Assembly: GCF_013307435.2 (NCBI RefSeq)
Contig: NZ_CP102846.1
Location: 186,001 to 250,000 of the forward strand
Origin: Microvirga terrae
Lineage (GTDB): Bacteria; Pseudomonadota; Alphaproteobacteria; Rhizobiales; Beijerinckiaceae
Reading direction: 5' to 3'
Length of the DNA: 64,000 nucleotides
This document shows positions 32,322 through 41,335 of this stretch, one piece after another. The notes below the pieces were generated by a model, which made no database searches, was not told where the DNA came from, and worked only from the letters and a program-made list of their open reading frames with translations. The translations under genes and the position numbers were made by a program. Position 1 is the stretch's first letter, and every line of letters starts with the position of its first letter.

Positions 32322-33312
32322 CTCAGCCGGACACCGGGCTTGGCGGAGCGTAGCTGTGGCGAACGATCCTCTCTACTCGGAGACCTGCAATGACCAGGAT
32401 CGCATAGGTCCGCTAGACAGCGCGAAGGACCTTGCCCTCTGGGCAGTGCAGACGGCGGAGTGATTGATGGCAGCTTGGAGTTTGACGTTGCCCTTCACTC
32501 TGCCATGATGAATGAGAGGTCTTCTGCGCGCATGTCCGCAGAGTACCTATTGCGCAAACTTCGTGTAGAGGCCGCTTCGGCAGGAGCGGCCCTGTGCATT
32601 TCACCACACTCTCGGGTAGATGTTGTGGCATCGTCTTTCTTCATGCGGCCATCGGAGAAAAGTTGTAGGCACAGGAGCGATCTCTTGCGCGCGCAATGTC
32701 ATAGCTTCCCAGTCCACTATCACGCTTTCGACAGACCCTAGCCTCCTCGACTTGGAGAACTTCCATTAGTTGGAACCCAGGAGGTCATGGGCGATCACTG
32801 TTCCGATGGCCGTCATCAGTATTGCATCTCTGCTGCCGTCAATGCTCAGACTGGTTTTGTCAGAAAATGATGTACGCCTGTCCTGATCCACAGAATCGTG
32901 TGTGTTGTTGTTCGCAGGGCTCTACAGCAAAATGCGGTCAGGCGTGCCTGAATACTAGCTTGGCAAACGAGTCATGAACCCACTGCCGGCACTCTTGGTC
33001 GACACGAACACGAAGTCGAAACTCTGCTTGATGGAAGGCTTCTGGAACGCCTGTGGTGCAGTCGTTGGATCTCCGCACCACCCACTCGGAGCGCGAGGGT
33101 CGAGGCGCCGCGATCCAATTGGTAAGGACAGGCACGTGAGTTTCAGCGGGCGAACCGCACGGTTGGCTGCTGTCAGTCATATCGAGTTGAGCAGAAGGAG
33201 GACGAGATCACCCCCAGCAACATCGTTCCTCCGCCGCATGAAGAGTGAGGAATTTCAGGCCCTGCGGAGGCGCTTTCTCTTCCGGTATGGTCCTAGCCAT
33301 TGGATGTATGTC
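32322..33312. other. Spacer holding direct-repeat copy 2
   Basis: No supported gene. Positions 32879-33013 carry the partner of the repeat at 25497-25600. The flavoprotein frame is open back to 32974, but those codons (Arg/Ser-rich, RGSRRRDPIG) do not resemble the family and are probably non-coding. Confidence 0.4.
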
Positions 33313-34716
33313 ATGCATTTTAACGATTTCTCCCTGCCCCCGGTATTACCACAGGATGCCGCGTCACTCATGACCACGGTCGCGGGTTCGGTTCTACTGC
33401 CGGGCGATCCGGAATACGACGACGAACGCGCCGTCTTCAACCTCAACCACCGGTTGGAGCCCGCGATGATCGTGGTACCGGAGAGCGCCGCCGACGTCCA
33501 GGCCGCCGTCACTTTCGCGGCGGGGCAGCACCGGCCGGTCCTGGTGAAGACGACCGGCCACCAAATAGTCGGCCAAGCGCACGGCGCTGTCGTGATCGCA
33601 ACCCATAGAATGAATGACATAACAATTGACCCGATAGGCCGTAGGGCCCGGGTCAGCGCCGGGGTGCTGTGGTCGGATGTAATCGCGGAGGCGGCCAAGG
33701 CCGGGCTGGCCCCGCTGAACGGGTCAAACCCCACCGTGGGGGTCTCGGGATATACGCTAGGCGGCGGTCTCAGCCCAACCCTTGGGCGCTCCCAAGGTTA
33801 CGCCGCCGACCACGTGCGTTCGCTCGAGGTGGTCACCGCAGACGGCGACCTGCGGCACGTTGATGCGGAATCCGAACCCGATCTGTTCTGGGCGCTGCGT
33901 GGTGGCAAGGGCAACTTCGCAGCGGTTACCGCCCTGGAATTCGACCTGTTCCCGGTGCCCCGCCTTTACGGCGGCGCGATCTACTTCCCCGGCGAGCGAA
34001 CGGCCGATGTGCTGCGAGCATGGACCGCTTGGCACCCGAGCACCCCGGAGACCATGGTCACATCGTTCGCCGTGATGCGGATGCCACCGGTGCCCGAAGT
34101 ACCTGAGGCTCTACGCGGGAAGTTTCTGGTGTCGGTGCGGATTGCCTACAACGGCACGACCGCAGACGGCGAGCGGATGATAGAGCCGTTGCGTGTGGTA
34201 GCTCCGGCAGTCCTGGATACGGTGCGGGACATGCCGTACATTGAGGTTGCGTCGATTCACAACGAGCCCACGGACCCGGTTCCCTATTACGAACGCGGCA
34301 TAATGCTTCGAGAGTTCCCCGCGCAGGCGCAGGACAAGCTGATCGAACTTGTTGGTCCAGACGCGTCAACCGAGCTAGTGATCGCGGAGCTTCGTGCCCT
34401 AGGCGGGGCGTGGGACCGGGAGCCAGCGGTGCCAAACGCCGTATCAACCAGGGGTCTGCCGTACAGCTTGCTGGGCGTCGCGGTTGGACCGCTGTCGCAG
34501 GAGCAACACCTCAAGAGTTTGGTCGCGGAACTGCTTGACGGCATGAAGCCGTGGCAGGGCGACCGGCGCTACGTGAACAACCTCGCACCGGATGAGGCGG
34601 CCGACGCAGCGGCGATTTACGGCCCAGAGCGGTATGAGCGGTTAGCCTCTATCAAGAAGACCTACGATCCGACTAATATGTTCCGGCTCAACCATAACGT
34701 GGCGCCGGCTGCGTGA
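33313..34716 (+). CDS. FAD-binding oxidoreductase, BBE-like
   Basis: Flavoprotein of the PCMH/berberine-bridge family, oxidising alcohols, sugars or secondary metabolites with oxygen or another acceptor. FAD domain: PESAADVQAAVTFAAGQHRP, VKTTGHQIVGQAHG with the His that attaches FAD, GRRARVSAGVLWSDVI, and GVSGYTLGGGLSPTLGRSQGYAADH; the Cys that makes a second flavin bond in some members is not present. The C-terminal BBE segment is YVNNLAPDEA with YERLASIKKTYDPTNMFRLNHN. The start is uncertain: 33313 (MHFNDFSLPP) resembles relatives' N-termini; 33304 and 33370 are alternatives. No signal peptide. Its plainer, less GC-extreme codon use and isolation suggest acquisition. Confidence 0.88.
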   Translation: MHFNDFSLPPVLPQDAASLMTTVAGSVLLPGDPEYDDERAVFNLNHRLEPAMIVVPESAADVQAAVTFAAGQHRPVLVKTTGHQIVGQAHGAVVIATHRMNDITIDPIGRRARVSAGVLWSDVIAEAAKAGLAPLNGSNPTVGVSGYTLGGGLSPTLGRSQGYAADHVRSLEVVTADGDLRHVDAESEPDLFWALRGGKGNFAAVTALEFDLFPVPRLYGGAIYFPGERTADVLRAWTAWHPSTPETMVTSFAVMRMPPVPEVPEALRGKFLVSVRIAYNGTTADGERMIEPLRVVAPAVLDTVRDMPYIEVASIHNEPTDPVPYYERGIMLREFPAQAQDKLIELVGPDASTELVIAELRALGGAWDREPAVPNAVSTRGLPYSLLGVAVGPLSQEQHLKSLVAELLDGMKPWQGDRRYVNNLAPDEAADAAAIYGPERYERLASIKKTYDPTNMFRLNHNVAPAA

Positions 34717-35625
34717 TTAGGCATTGGCAAACTGCTCGGGTCCGGACGTGATCAATCGTCGCTCATGTCCGGCGCTCCGGCTCACGAAGTGCCAGTGATG
34801 TCGGTGTCGCAGCCAATCCGTTGCAACCGGATCACAGGGCCAGGCATCTCCACGCATCCGCCACCGCTTTCGGTTGTGGGGCGGGTTGAACGTCTGGGTA
34901 GTGGAAGAACAGATGTTCAAGGATAGACATTTCGATCTTTCAGGCATCCGCACGCTGACGAGACGCAGATCAGAGTGATGCCATGGGTTGTTTTGTGCGA
35001 GGTACATCTCAGTCCTCATCACTCGTGCAGCCATTTATGTTCCGGGTAGGGATACCGATCAAAGCGTTTCCAAGGCAGCCCGAGGCACGTTCGGGCGCGG
35101 ACGTCGGAACGCAAGGTACTTTGAGGATTAACACGCCTAGCAGCCGGAGAAACCCGTTCTATGTCGCAGCCCACTCGAAGGGGCAACCCAATATGGAAGG
35201 ATTCGGCGTTTCGTTGGCTCGATCTGAGGGACGAGCAGCGTTGTCGCACCGCAACTGTCCAGGCCAGACTAGCAAAAGTGGCGTTTACAGGACAATTTCA
35301 ACAAATTCGCCCTGCGACCCTTTGAGATTTGATTTCGTGCGCATCGGAGACGGCGCTCAATCCGAGAGTCTCGAAGAGGTCATCACGGTTGTCGCCAAAA
35401 GCCGCCGATCCTGCAACCTGCTAGCCGGCATTGGTTCCCAGTACTAATGGCCAATCTCATTACTGAACGCCCAGAATCGCCGGAGGATGGCATACACGGC
35501 CGCCCGCCGTCCAATCGCCGAAGGGGATACTGTATGAAGACTGACCGTTCCCGCAGGAGCTCTCAAGTTGGAGGAGCGACTACCCGCGTCGAGACGATTC
35601 CAATGAAGAACTTTGATCACTCTTC
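34717..35625. other. 0.9-kb gene-poor spacer
   Basis: No recognisable gene or relic on either strand. Frames of up to 154 codons have shadow-like composition and no ribosome binding site. Confidence 0.4.
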
Positions 35626-35631
35626 GGCCTG

Positions 35632-36087
35632 TTAGTTCTTGAGCCAGTCGATTGCTGCGGCGAGGCAGAGCACGCCCATGAAGGATGAGGCAGTCTTCTC
35701 GTAGCGCGTTGCAACCGCCCGCCACTCTTTGAGCCTGGCCCAGAGCCGCTCGACGACATTGCGATTGTTGTAAATCCAGTCCGGACAGGCCACCGGCGCC
35801 TCATTGGACTTGGCCGGGATCGCCGGCCTCGCACCGAGGCTCCAGATGTGCTCGCGGAAGCTGTGACTGGAGTAGCCGCGATCCGCTACGACCCAGCTGG
35901 GCACACCCGGCAGAGTGTCGAGCAGCGGAATGGCGTCAGGCAGCTCGTGCGCCTGACCCGGTGCAAGGCGAAACGCGATAGCGCGTCCGAGACCGTCGGC
36001 GATCACGCAAGCCTTGGTGCCATAGCCGCCACGAGAGCGACCAAGTGCTTCACGATCGTCTCGTTGAGCTTGAGAGCCCCTTTTCGA
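35632..36087 (-). CDS. IS5-family transposase, second frame
   Basis: Catalytic half, entered by -1 frameshift: EALGRSRGGYGTKACVIADG, second Asp in SWVVADRGYSSHSF and the Glu in NNRNVVERLWARLKEWRAVATRYEK. The TAA stop lies inside the terminal inverted repeat, as is usual for these elements, which supports an intact copy. No independent start is claimed; the coordinates begin at the shift site. Confidence 0.8.
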   Translation of the reverse strand, partial: SKRGSQAQRDDREALGRSRGGYGTKACVIADGLGRAIAFRLAPGQAHELPDAIPLLDTLPGVPSWVVADRGYSSHSFREHIWSLGARPAIPAKSNEAPVACPDWIYNNRNVVERLWARLKEWRAVATRYEKTASSFMGVLCLAAAIDWLKN

Positions 36088-36401
36088 CGAGCCCCGGCCG
36101 CCTTCTGATGCGCGCGCACGCTGGTGCCGTCCAGGAACGTCATTCCAAGCTGGACGCCGCGCTCCTGCACCAGGTTGAGCAGGCGTTCCCAGACGCCCAG
36201 ACGAGCCCAGCGGATGAAGGTCTGAGCGGCGCGCCACCAGGGCCCTAATTCCGAGGGCACAGCGCGCCACTTGGCGCCATTCTGATGCCGCCAGAGGATC
36301 GCCTCCATCGTGCGACGCAGATCCTGCGGCGGCGTCTTGCCCTTCGGACGGCACTGTTCCACCAAAGGCTCCAGCATGGCCCATTGCGTGTCCGTCAGCA
36401 T
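36003..36401 (-). CDS. IS5-family transposase, first frame
   Basis: HTH half with LTDTQWAMLEPLVEQCRPKG, ILWRHQNGAKWRAVPSELGPW and the first catalytic Asp in MTFLDGTSVRAHQKAAG. At CGAAAAGGGG (36081-36090) a -1 shift would join it to the second frame; without it the protein ends in an unrelated tail (KLNETIVKHLVALVAAMAPRLA). Confidence 0.82.
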   Translation of the reverse strand: MLTDTQWAMLEPLVEQCRPKGKTPPQDLRRTMEAILWRHQNGAKWRAVPSELGPWWRAAQTFIRWARLGVWERLLNLVQERGVQLGMTFLDGTSVRAHQKAAGARRKGALKLNETIVKHLVALVAAMAPRLA

Positions 36402-36792
36402 GGCTCCTCCTTAAACAGGACGAGCAAAACGCCTCCAGGTGCAAAGGGTTCAAGTCATAACAGGCCGTTGTAGTCGCCTTTTCGAAGTAAACCAACGATT
36501 GAATTTAGCATTTGCCGGGCTGAACTGCCCGCTAAGCTACGCCGAGCTGCCTGCGAGCTGACTTGAGAATCACTGGGCCGAGGACACGAAGGCCGCCGCA
36601 ATCAAGGACGCTCTGCCGCTACGACGCCACCTTGGCTGGACCGAATGCTGTAGCGGATGTCTCCGGCGGAAGGAAGCTCTCAAGCAGGTGAAGTGTCCTG
36701 TTTGGTTGACTGAAGTGTCTTCTCCCAGCCCAATGTCTGGTTCGGCTCAACCGAACCGAGTCAGTCGTTTCACTTTCGCACTGGTGCGCCAG

Positions 36793-37563
36793 TCATCTGA
36801 TTGACCAGGGTGAATTACGCATCAGATTGCTGAAGTCCCTACGGCGGAAGTTCGGATCCTTGTAGGCCATAACATCTGCGAGGCCGGTGCCCTGGGTCGT
36901 CTCGGGGCGATGCTTGAGGCTCGTATAAAGAGTTTGCATGAAATCCTCTGCGAACTGCGGTGGATGCGGATGAGCGACCTCAACGGCGTTCCGTTGCGCT
37001 ACGGAGAAGTCGTCATAACCGGTACCCACAAGGTCCATGTTGGCACCTTCGGCAAGAAGCGCGGCAATGGGTGACAAACTCGCGGGTATTCCATTTGTCG
37101 TGTGCAACGCAACCGCGAGCCAAACGCTCTCGCTATCAGCTTCCGATACGCTGTGGCTTCGCAAAAAATCACGTGCGGCGTTCGCGCCATCCACCTCATA
37201 GCGCAAGTGGCTTTTCCCAAAATCTGCGGTCAATCCGAAATCATGGAACATCGCCGCGACGTAGAGAAGTTCTGGGTCAAAAACAAAGCCTTTGCGCTTT
37301 CCTGCCAAGGCAGCCCAGTAAAAGACGCGCGTGGAGTGCTGAAACAGAAGATCGCCCTCTGCCCCGCCAATGAACTGAGCTGCATCGCGCGCCAGCTTGC
37401 TTTCGGGAACTCTTATGCCGGAGACCTCATCAGGGAGGTTTATCATAGGTTGATCGGATTTGGATATGAGCGTTTCTGCCATGCTGTCTGACAAGTATAG
37501 AGTATTTGCGAGCGCGAACGACAGGATAGCGCAAGTAGCAGTTAAGGTGATAGGGACTTTCAC
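36793..37563 (-). CDS. Exported HD-domain metal-dependent hydrolase
   Basis: A 256-residue HD-fold protein similar in layout to cyanamide-hydratase-like HD proteins. Start: GTG at 37563 with AGGAG 7 nt upstream, giving a signal peptide (MKVPITLTATCAILSFALANTL, cut near SMAET). Metal residues: His in LLFQHSTRVFYW, the HD pair in YVAAMFHDFGLT, and the later His in WLAVALHTTNGI; the YEVDGANAARDFL segment is a family signature. It has two relatives in this window, an intact one without signal peptide at 60.7 kb and a truncated one at 22.4 kb. It stands alone downstream of an IS5 element. Substrate unknown; periplasmic location is predicted from the signal. Confidence 0.85.
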   Translation of the reverse strand: MKVPITLTATCAILSFALANTLYLSDSMAETLISKSDQPMINLPDEVSGIRVPESKLARDAAQFIGGAEGDLLFQHSTRVFYWAALAGKRKGFVFDPELLYVAAMFHDFGLTADFGKSHLRYEVDGANAARDFLRSHSVSEADSESVWLAVALHTTNGIPASLSPIAALLAEGANMDLVGTGYDDFSVAQRNAVEVAHPHPPQFAEDFMQTLYTSLKHRPETTQGTGLADVMAYKDPNFRRRDFSNLMRNSPWSIR

Positions 37564-38429
37564 GGTCGTTCTCCTATTCCAGGCCGCACATTGCTCATGC
37601 CGATCTAAAGATAGAAGCAAGGCAGCGGACAATTAATGAACGCTAGAATTATGCGAATCCTTTCACTGCCCGGACAAGGAATGGCGAAGATGTCCGAGCG
37701 GTATCATAATCAGGATGGCAAATATCTGAGGCAACGTCGCTCTGTGAGTATTGTCAGTCGACGGTTGTTCAGCAATGTGATCATACTGAGTCCAGCTGCC
37801 GGGAGCAGTGAGAATCCAACCGTCGACGACCACACCGGATATCGCTCCGCCAGCCGATTGCCTGTCCTAGAAAAGCCGACGTTCAGAAGATCTATTCCTC
37901 CGGGGACGCCTTAATTGATCCGAAAAATACTCGTTGAAACGCTGCGCCTGCAGCCTCATTCAAAAAGCGTATGGTACCGAGAACCCTGGCGCGCAGAAGC
38001 CAGCATAGGAACACAAGGGTAGCCTTCGCCATCTACTTTCTCCTAGAGCAAGGGCAATCGTCGCTTTGGCGTCGTACCGACGCGCTGTAGATGTGGCTTT
38101 GGCGTGCGGGCCATCCCGTTTTACTAAGGACAGTCTCTGCAGGTATTGAGCAAGTGTCCGCTATTAGAGCCAGTCCGAGTATTTCTGATAGGAAGTTGCT
38201 AGAATACCGAAGTCAGGCGAGTGCCTAGCGGACGGCGCAGGCGGATACTAGGTGGGTGCTCATGTCCTGCGTTGTGTCTCATGCCTTCATTTCCAAAGGC
38301 TTCCCACTTACTCCACCGGGTATGCGCCTGCATTGACTGGCAGTTCTCGTATCCCCAGTGCGGCCGCGAAAACGTCAGTGATGCCGCAACGCTTAAGGCA
38401 AGAAGCAGTTGGTCGGAGCCTTCGTGAGA
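37564..38429. other. Spacer between HD gene and IS5 relic
   Basis: No supported gene on either strand. The region upstream of the HD gene must hold its promoter, but no clear hexamer pair stands out. Confidence 0.35.
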
Positions 38430-38820
38430 ATGGCGTTCATGGCACGACTCGACCTGACCGCGGTCACGAAAGAGTTGGTGCCATAGCTGCCATGAGTCCT
38501 TCGGCAAGCCCCGGCCGACTTCAGGTGGGCCCACAGGCTCGTATCATCGAGGAGCACAATCCCGAGTTTAATCGCATACTCCTGTACCAGGGACAGCAGG
38601 CGCTCCCCCGGGCCGCCCTAACGCAGCGGATGAAGGTCTGGCGGGCGCGCCTCCAGCGGCTCAACTTCTCGGGAACAGACCGCCCTTGGCTCCGTTGTGG
38701 CGCCGCCGGAGGGTCGCCGAGACGGTGCGCCGTAGGTCCTGCGGTGAAGTCCTGCGTTCCGGCCTACACGCCTCGATCAGGAGCCCCAGCAGGGCTCACC
38801 GTCTGTCGCTGAGCATTGCT
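38430..38820 (-). pseudogene. IS5-family transposase relic
   Basis: Minus-strand translation gives the HTH start with stops and frame changes: ALLGLLIEACRPERR, TSPQDLRRTVSATLRRRHNGAKG, then LLSLVQEYAIKLGIVLLDDTSLWAHLKSAGACRR with the first catalytic Asp. It matches the first frame of the element at 35.6-36.5 kb. The second half is not recognisable beyond GSYGTN. Confidence 0.7.
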
Positions 38821-39046
38821 CCTCCTCATCTCGGAGCAGCAAGACGTAAGCCGCCCCAATCGGGGCAAGCGACCACACGCCCTAGCCGATAGTGGCTCCG
38901 CACTTCGTTGAGCCTTACGCCATGTGGTAGTCCGCGACAGAAACCGATTGCCACTGCACATGACTGCGCTTACATCGCCAGCCGGATGTCTAAGTCAGGC
39001 AGTCTTAGAGCGCCTAATAAAACTGGCGTGAGTGCGTTGGTTTAGC

Positions 39047-39475
39047 ATGGCCAAACCTCTTGTCTCAAAAGCCCTGTGGGCGGCCATTGAGCCGCTCCTG
39101 CCGCCGGAGCCAGCCAAGCCCAGAGGTGGAAGACCACGGGTCGATAACCGAGCGGCCCTGGCTGGCATCCTCTTTGTCCTGCGCTCCGGCATCCCGTGGG
39201 AGATGCTGCCTTCTGAGATCGGCTGCTCGGGCATGACGTGCTGGCGCCGATTGCGTGACTGGCATGCTGCCGGCGTGTGGATGCGCCTGCATCGCACCCT
39301 GCTCGAGCGCCTAGCCGATGCCGATAAGCTCGACTGGAGCAGGGCCGCGCTCGACTCCTCGTCCATCGCAGCTAAAAAGGGGGCGCTGCCACCGGCCCGA
39401 ACCCGACGGATCGCGGCAAACCGGGCACGAAGCGCCATGTTGTGGTCGACCGGGAGGGCACGCCACTCGGCCTGA
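39047..39475 (+). CDS. IS5-family transposase, first frame (copy A)
   Basis: HTH half: LVSKALWAAIEPLLPPEPAKP, GILFVLRSGIPWEMLPSEIG, CWRRLRDWHAAGVWMRLHR, and the first catalytic Asp in AALDSSSIAAKKG. At AAAAAGGGGG (about 39376) a -1 shift leads to the second frame; unshifted, it ends in an unlike Arg-rich tail. ATG 39047 is preferred to the GTG 15 nt earlier. Confidence 0.85.
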   Translation: MAKPLVSKALWAAIEPLLPPEPAKPRGGRPRVDNRAALAGILFVLRSGIPWEMLPSEIGCSGMTCWRRLRDWHAAGVWMRLHRTLLERLADADKLDWSRAALDSSSIAAKKGALPPARTRRIAANRARSAMLWSTGRARHSA

Positions 39476-39846
39476 GCCTGAGTGGGGCTAACCGGCACGA
39501 CAGCCTGATGCTCGCCCCCACGCTTGATGCCGTGCCGCCGGTGCGCCATGGGCGTGGTCGTCCCAGGTGCAGGCCTGACAAACTGCATGCCGACAAAGCC
39601 TATGATCATCGCCGCTGCCGCTCCGAGTGCCGCCAGCGCTCCATCACGCCTCGGATTGCCCGCCGCGGTGTGGACGTCAGCGAACGATTGGGACGCTACC
39701 GGTGGGTAGTGGAGCGCACATTGGCGTGGCTCAACCGCTTCTGGCGGCTTACCATTCGCTATGAGCGTCGCGAGGACATCCATCTCGCCTTCACCACGCT
39801 TGGATGTGCTCTCATCTGCTTCAACCAATGCAGACGGTTTTGTTAG
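39442..39846 (+). CDS. IS5-family transposase, second frame (copy A)
   Basis: Catalytic half: HVVVDREGTPLGLSLSGAN, the second Asp in PDKLHADKAYDHRRC and Glu in WVVERTLAWLNRFWRL, then YERREDIHLAFTTLGCALI. In-frame text upstream of 39442 (GGAATGPNPTDRGKPGTKR) connects it to the shift site. The stop lies in the right inverted repeat. Confidence 0.85.
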   Translation: MVDREGTPLGLSLSGANRHDSLMLAPTLDAVPPVRHGRGRPRCRPDKLHADKAYDHRRCRSECRQRSITPRIARRGVDVSERLGRYRWVVERTLAWLNRFWRLTIRYERREDIHLAFTTLGCALICFNQCRRFC

Positions 39847-39855
39847 GCGCTCTTA

Positions 39856-40325
39856 GTCCAGCGTCGGGTCACATCCCTTGCGAGACGCCAGCTAAGATGA
39901 TGGGCTCAGCCCATGTTGTCACGAATCGACGTTCCGTTGTCCTGAATGACACCTTCTCCGGCATTGCCAGATCAAGCCGATGACGTCAGAAAGGCTTCAA
40001 GTTTCGAGGCGGATGACCTTCTGCTCGCTTATTGCCGGCTTGGCTGAACGCCCTCCGTTCCCAAACGAAGTCCTGAGGCGCAGTCTGCGACGTGACAGCT
40101 AGAGTCCGAGAGCAGCAGGAAGGGAGCGATTATCATAGGACCGCCATACGGTCTCGGCACGCGTATCCCCAAACAGCTGGCGGTGGAACGACGTTAATGA
40201 GTTCACCTACCAGGCGATGGGAGTAAGAGTAACATTGATCTCTGACCCTTCATTTTTACCGCCTGGATCGCAATTGGACTAATTTGGCGGGCAACAACCA
40301 TCAATCATGAACAAAGGTGAAGTGC
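39856..40325. other. Spacer before the esterase-like gene
   Basis: Nothing recognisable. Low-GC text in the last 100 bases probably carries the promoter of the hydrolase. Confidence 0.35.
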
Positions 40326-41051
40326 ATGGCAAACTACGTGCTTGTACACGGGGCTTGGCACGCAGGTGCTGACCTCCAAGGTGTGGCCTCTCATATTCAG
40401 GCTATCGGACATGATGTCCACACCCCTACAGTCAAAGGCAATGGTCCTCATGACTCTAAAATGGTTGGCTTGTCTGAAGCGATAGAGTCGATTGTCCAGT
40501 ACCTTGAGGAGACTGCCAGTGAGGACATAATACTCGTTGGGCACAGCTCCGGCGGAATGATAATTACGGGAGTGGCTGATCGTTCACCGCATCGAATAAG
40601 GCGTCTTGCTTATTGGAACGCTTACGTTCCCAATGATGGCGAGTCCATCCAGGATATGACTTCGCCACAGGTAGTCGCCGCCATCGAGGCTTTGGCGGCG
40701 GAACGGGTTGATGGATCCGTCATGCTGCCGTTTCCACTCTTTCGTGAAGCCTTCATTAACGATGGCGACCTTGAGACAGCGCAGAAGGCCTACAAAATGC
40801 TCAATCCGCAGCCGATGCAGACCTTTAGAGACAAGATCCGGCTATCGACGAATCCGGCCGATATGAATGTTGGGAAGTCCTATATTAACTGCACAGAGGA
40901 TACTGTAGCCTCACATAGCTACCCATGGCATCCGAGGCTCTCCGAAAAGCTCGGGCTTTTTCGCCTCGTCCAGATACCAGGTTCGCATGAAATAGGCTTC
41001 ACACATCCGGACAGGATTGCCAGAGCAATTATCGAGGCTGGACGCGACTAG
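40326..41051 (+). CDS. Alpha/beta hydrolase, esterase/hydroxynitrile-lyase-like
   Basis: A 241-residue single-domain alpha/beta hydrolase of the salicylate-esterase/hydroxynitrile-lyase branch. It opens NYVLVHGAWHAGADLQGVA (oxyanion loop), has nucleophile Ser in IILVGHSSGGMIITG (about residue 78) and the catalytic His in IPGSHEIGFTHP near the end. The acidic member may be Asp in the NPADMNVGKSYINC region. The start ATG 40326 (MANYVLV) matches family N-termini and follows AAGGTGAAGTGC; an ATG 9 nt earlier is possible. No signal peptide. Codon use is plainer (lower GC) than in clpK or ctaD, hinting at a different origin. It is transcribed in the same direction as the binding-protein gene 285 nt downstream. 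Confidence 0.88.
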   Translation: MANYVLVHGAWHAGADLQGVASHIQAIGHDVHTPTVKGNGPHDSKMVGLSEAIESIVQYLEETASEDIILVGHSSGGMIITGVADRSPHRIRRLAYWNAYVPNDGESIQDMTSPQVVAAIEALAAERVDGSVMLPFPLFREAFINDGDLETAQKAYKMLNPQPMQTFRDKIRLSTNPADMNVGKSYINCTEDTVASHSYPWHPRLSEKLGLFRLVQIPGSHEIGFTHPDRIARAIIEAGRD

Positions 41052-41335
41052 ACTAGACGTCTGTGTCGGCATTCAACTAGATACTTCAGGAAAGGTTGGA
41101 CGATGGCCAAGCTGTGACATCTTGGCGAGCCCCGCACACGAGCGGAGGAACTCCGGAGTGGCGAGCAAAGCCCATGCAAGGCCTTCGATAGGTCGCTTGA
41201 GTACTAGCTGTTGTTGGATGGGGTGTGCTGCCCCCGCGATCTATGCGTCATCCGATTGAGGTCACACAGCAGACCTCCGAATTTCCTCGGATTGAGCGCC
41301 AGATTACCTCGTTACTGCATATAAAAGGAAATCAA

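Larger units (their letters stand above)
35626..36466 (-). mobile_element. IS5-family insertion sequence, 841 bp
   Basis: Ends form imperfect inverted repeats: GGCCTGTTAGTTCTTGAG at 35626 and, on the complement, GGCCTGTTATGACTTGAA from 36466. The transposase is encoded in two frames on the minus strand. I see no clear target duplication. A decayed relative is at 45.86-46.05 kb and a further one at 38.4-38.8 kb. Confidence 0.85.
39008..39852 (+). mobile_element. 845-bp IS5-family element (IS1031-like), copy A
   Basis: Inverted repeats GAGCGCCTAATAAAAC (left) and complement GAGCGCCTAACAAAAC (right), flanked by direct TTA duplications at 39005-39007 and 39853-39855, which fits the TNA target of this group. 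A nearly identical copy with the same length lies inverted at 53971-54815. The few differences include T/C in the left repeat and a Met/Thr codon in the transposase. Confidence 0.92.
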
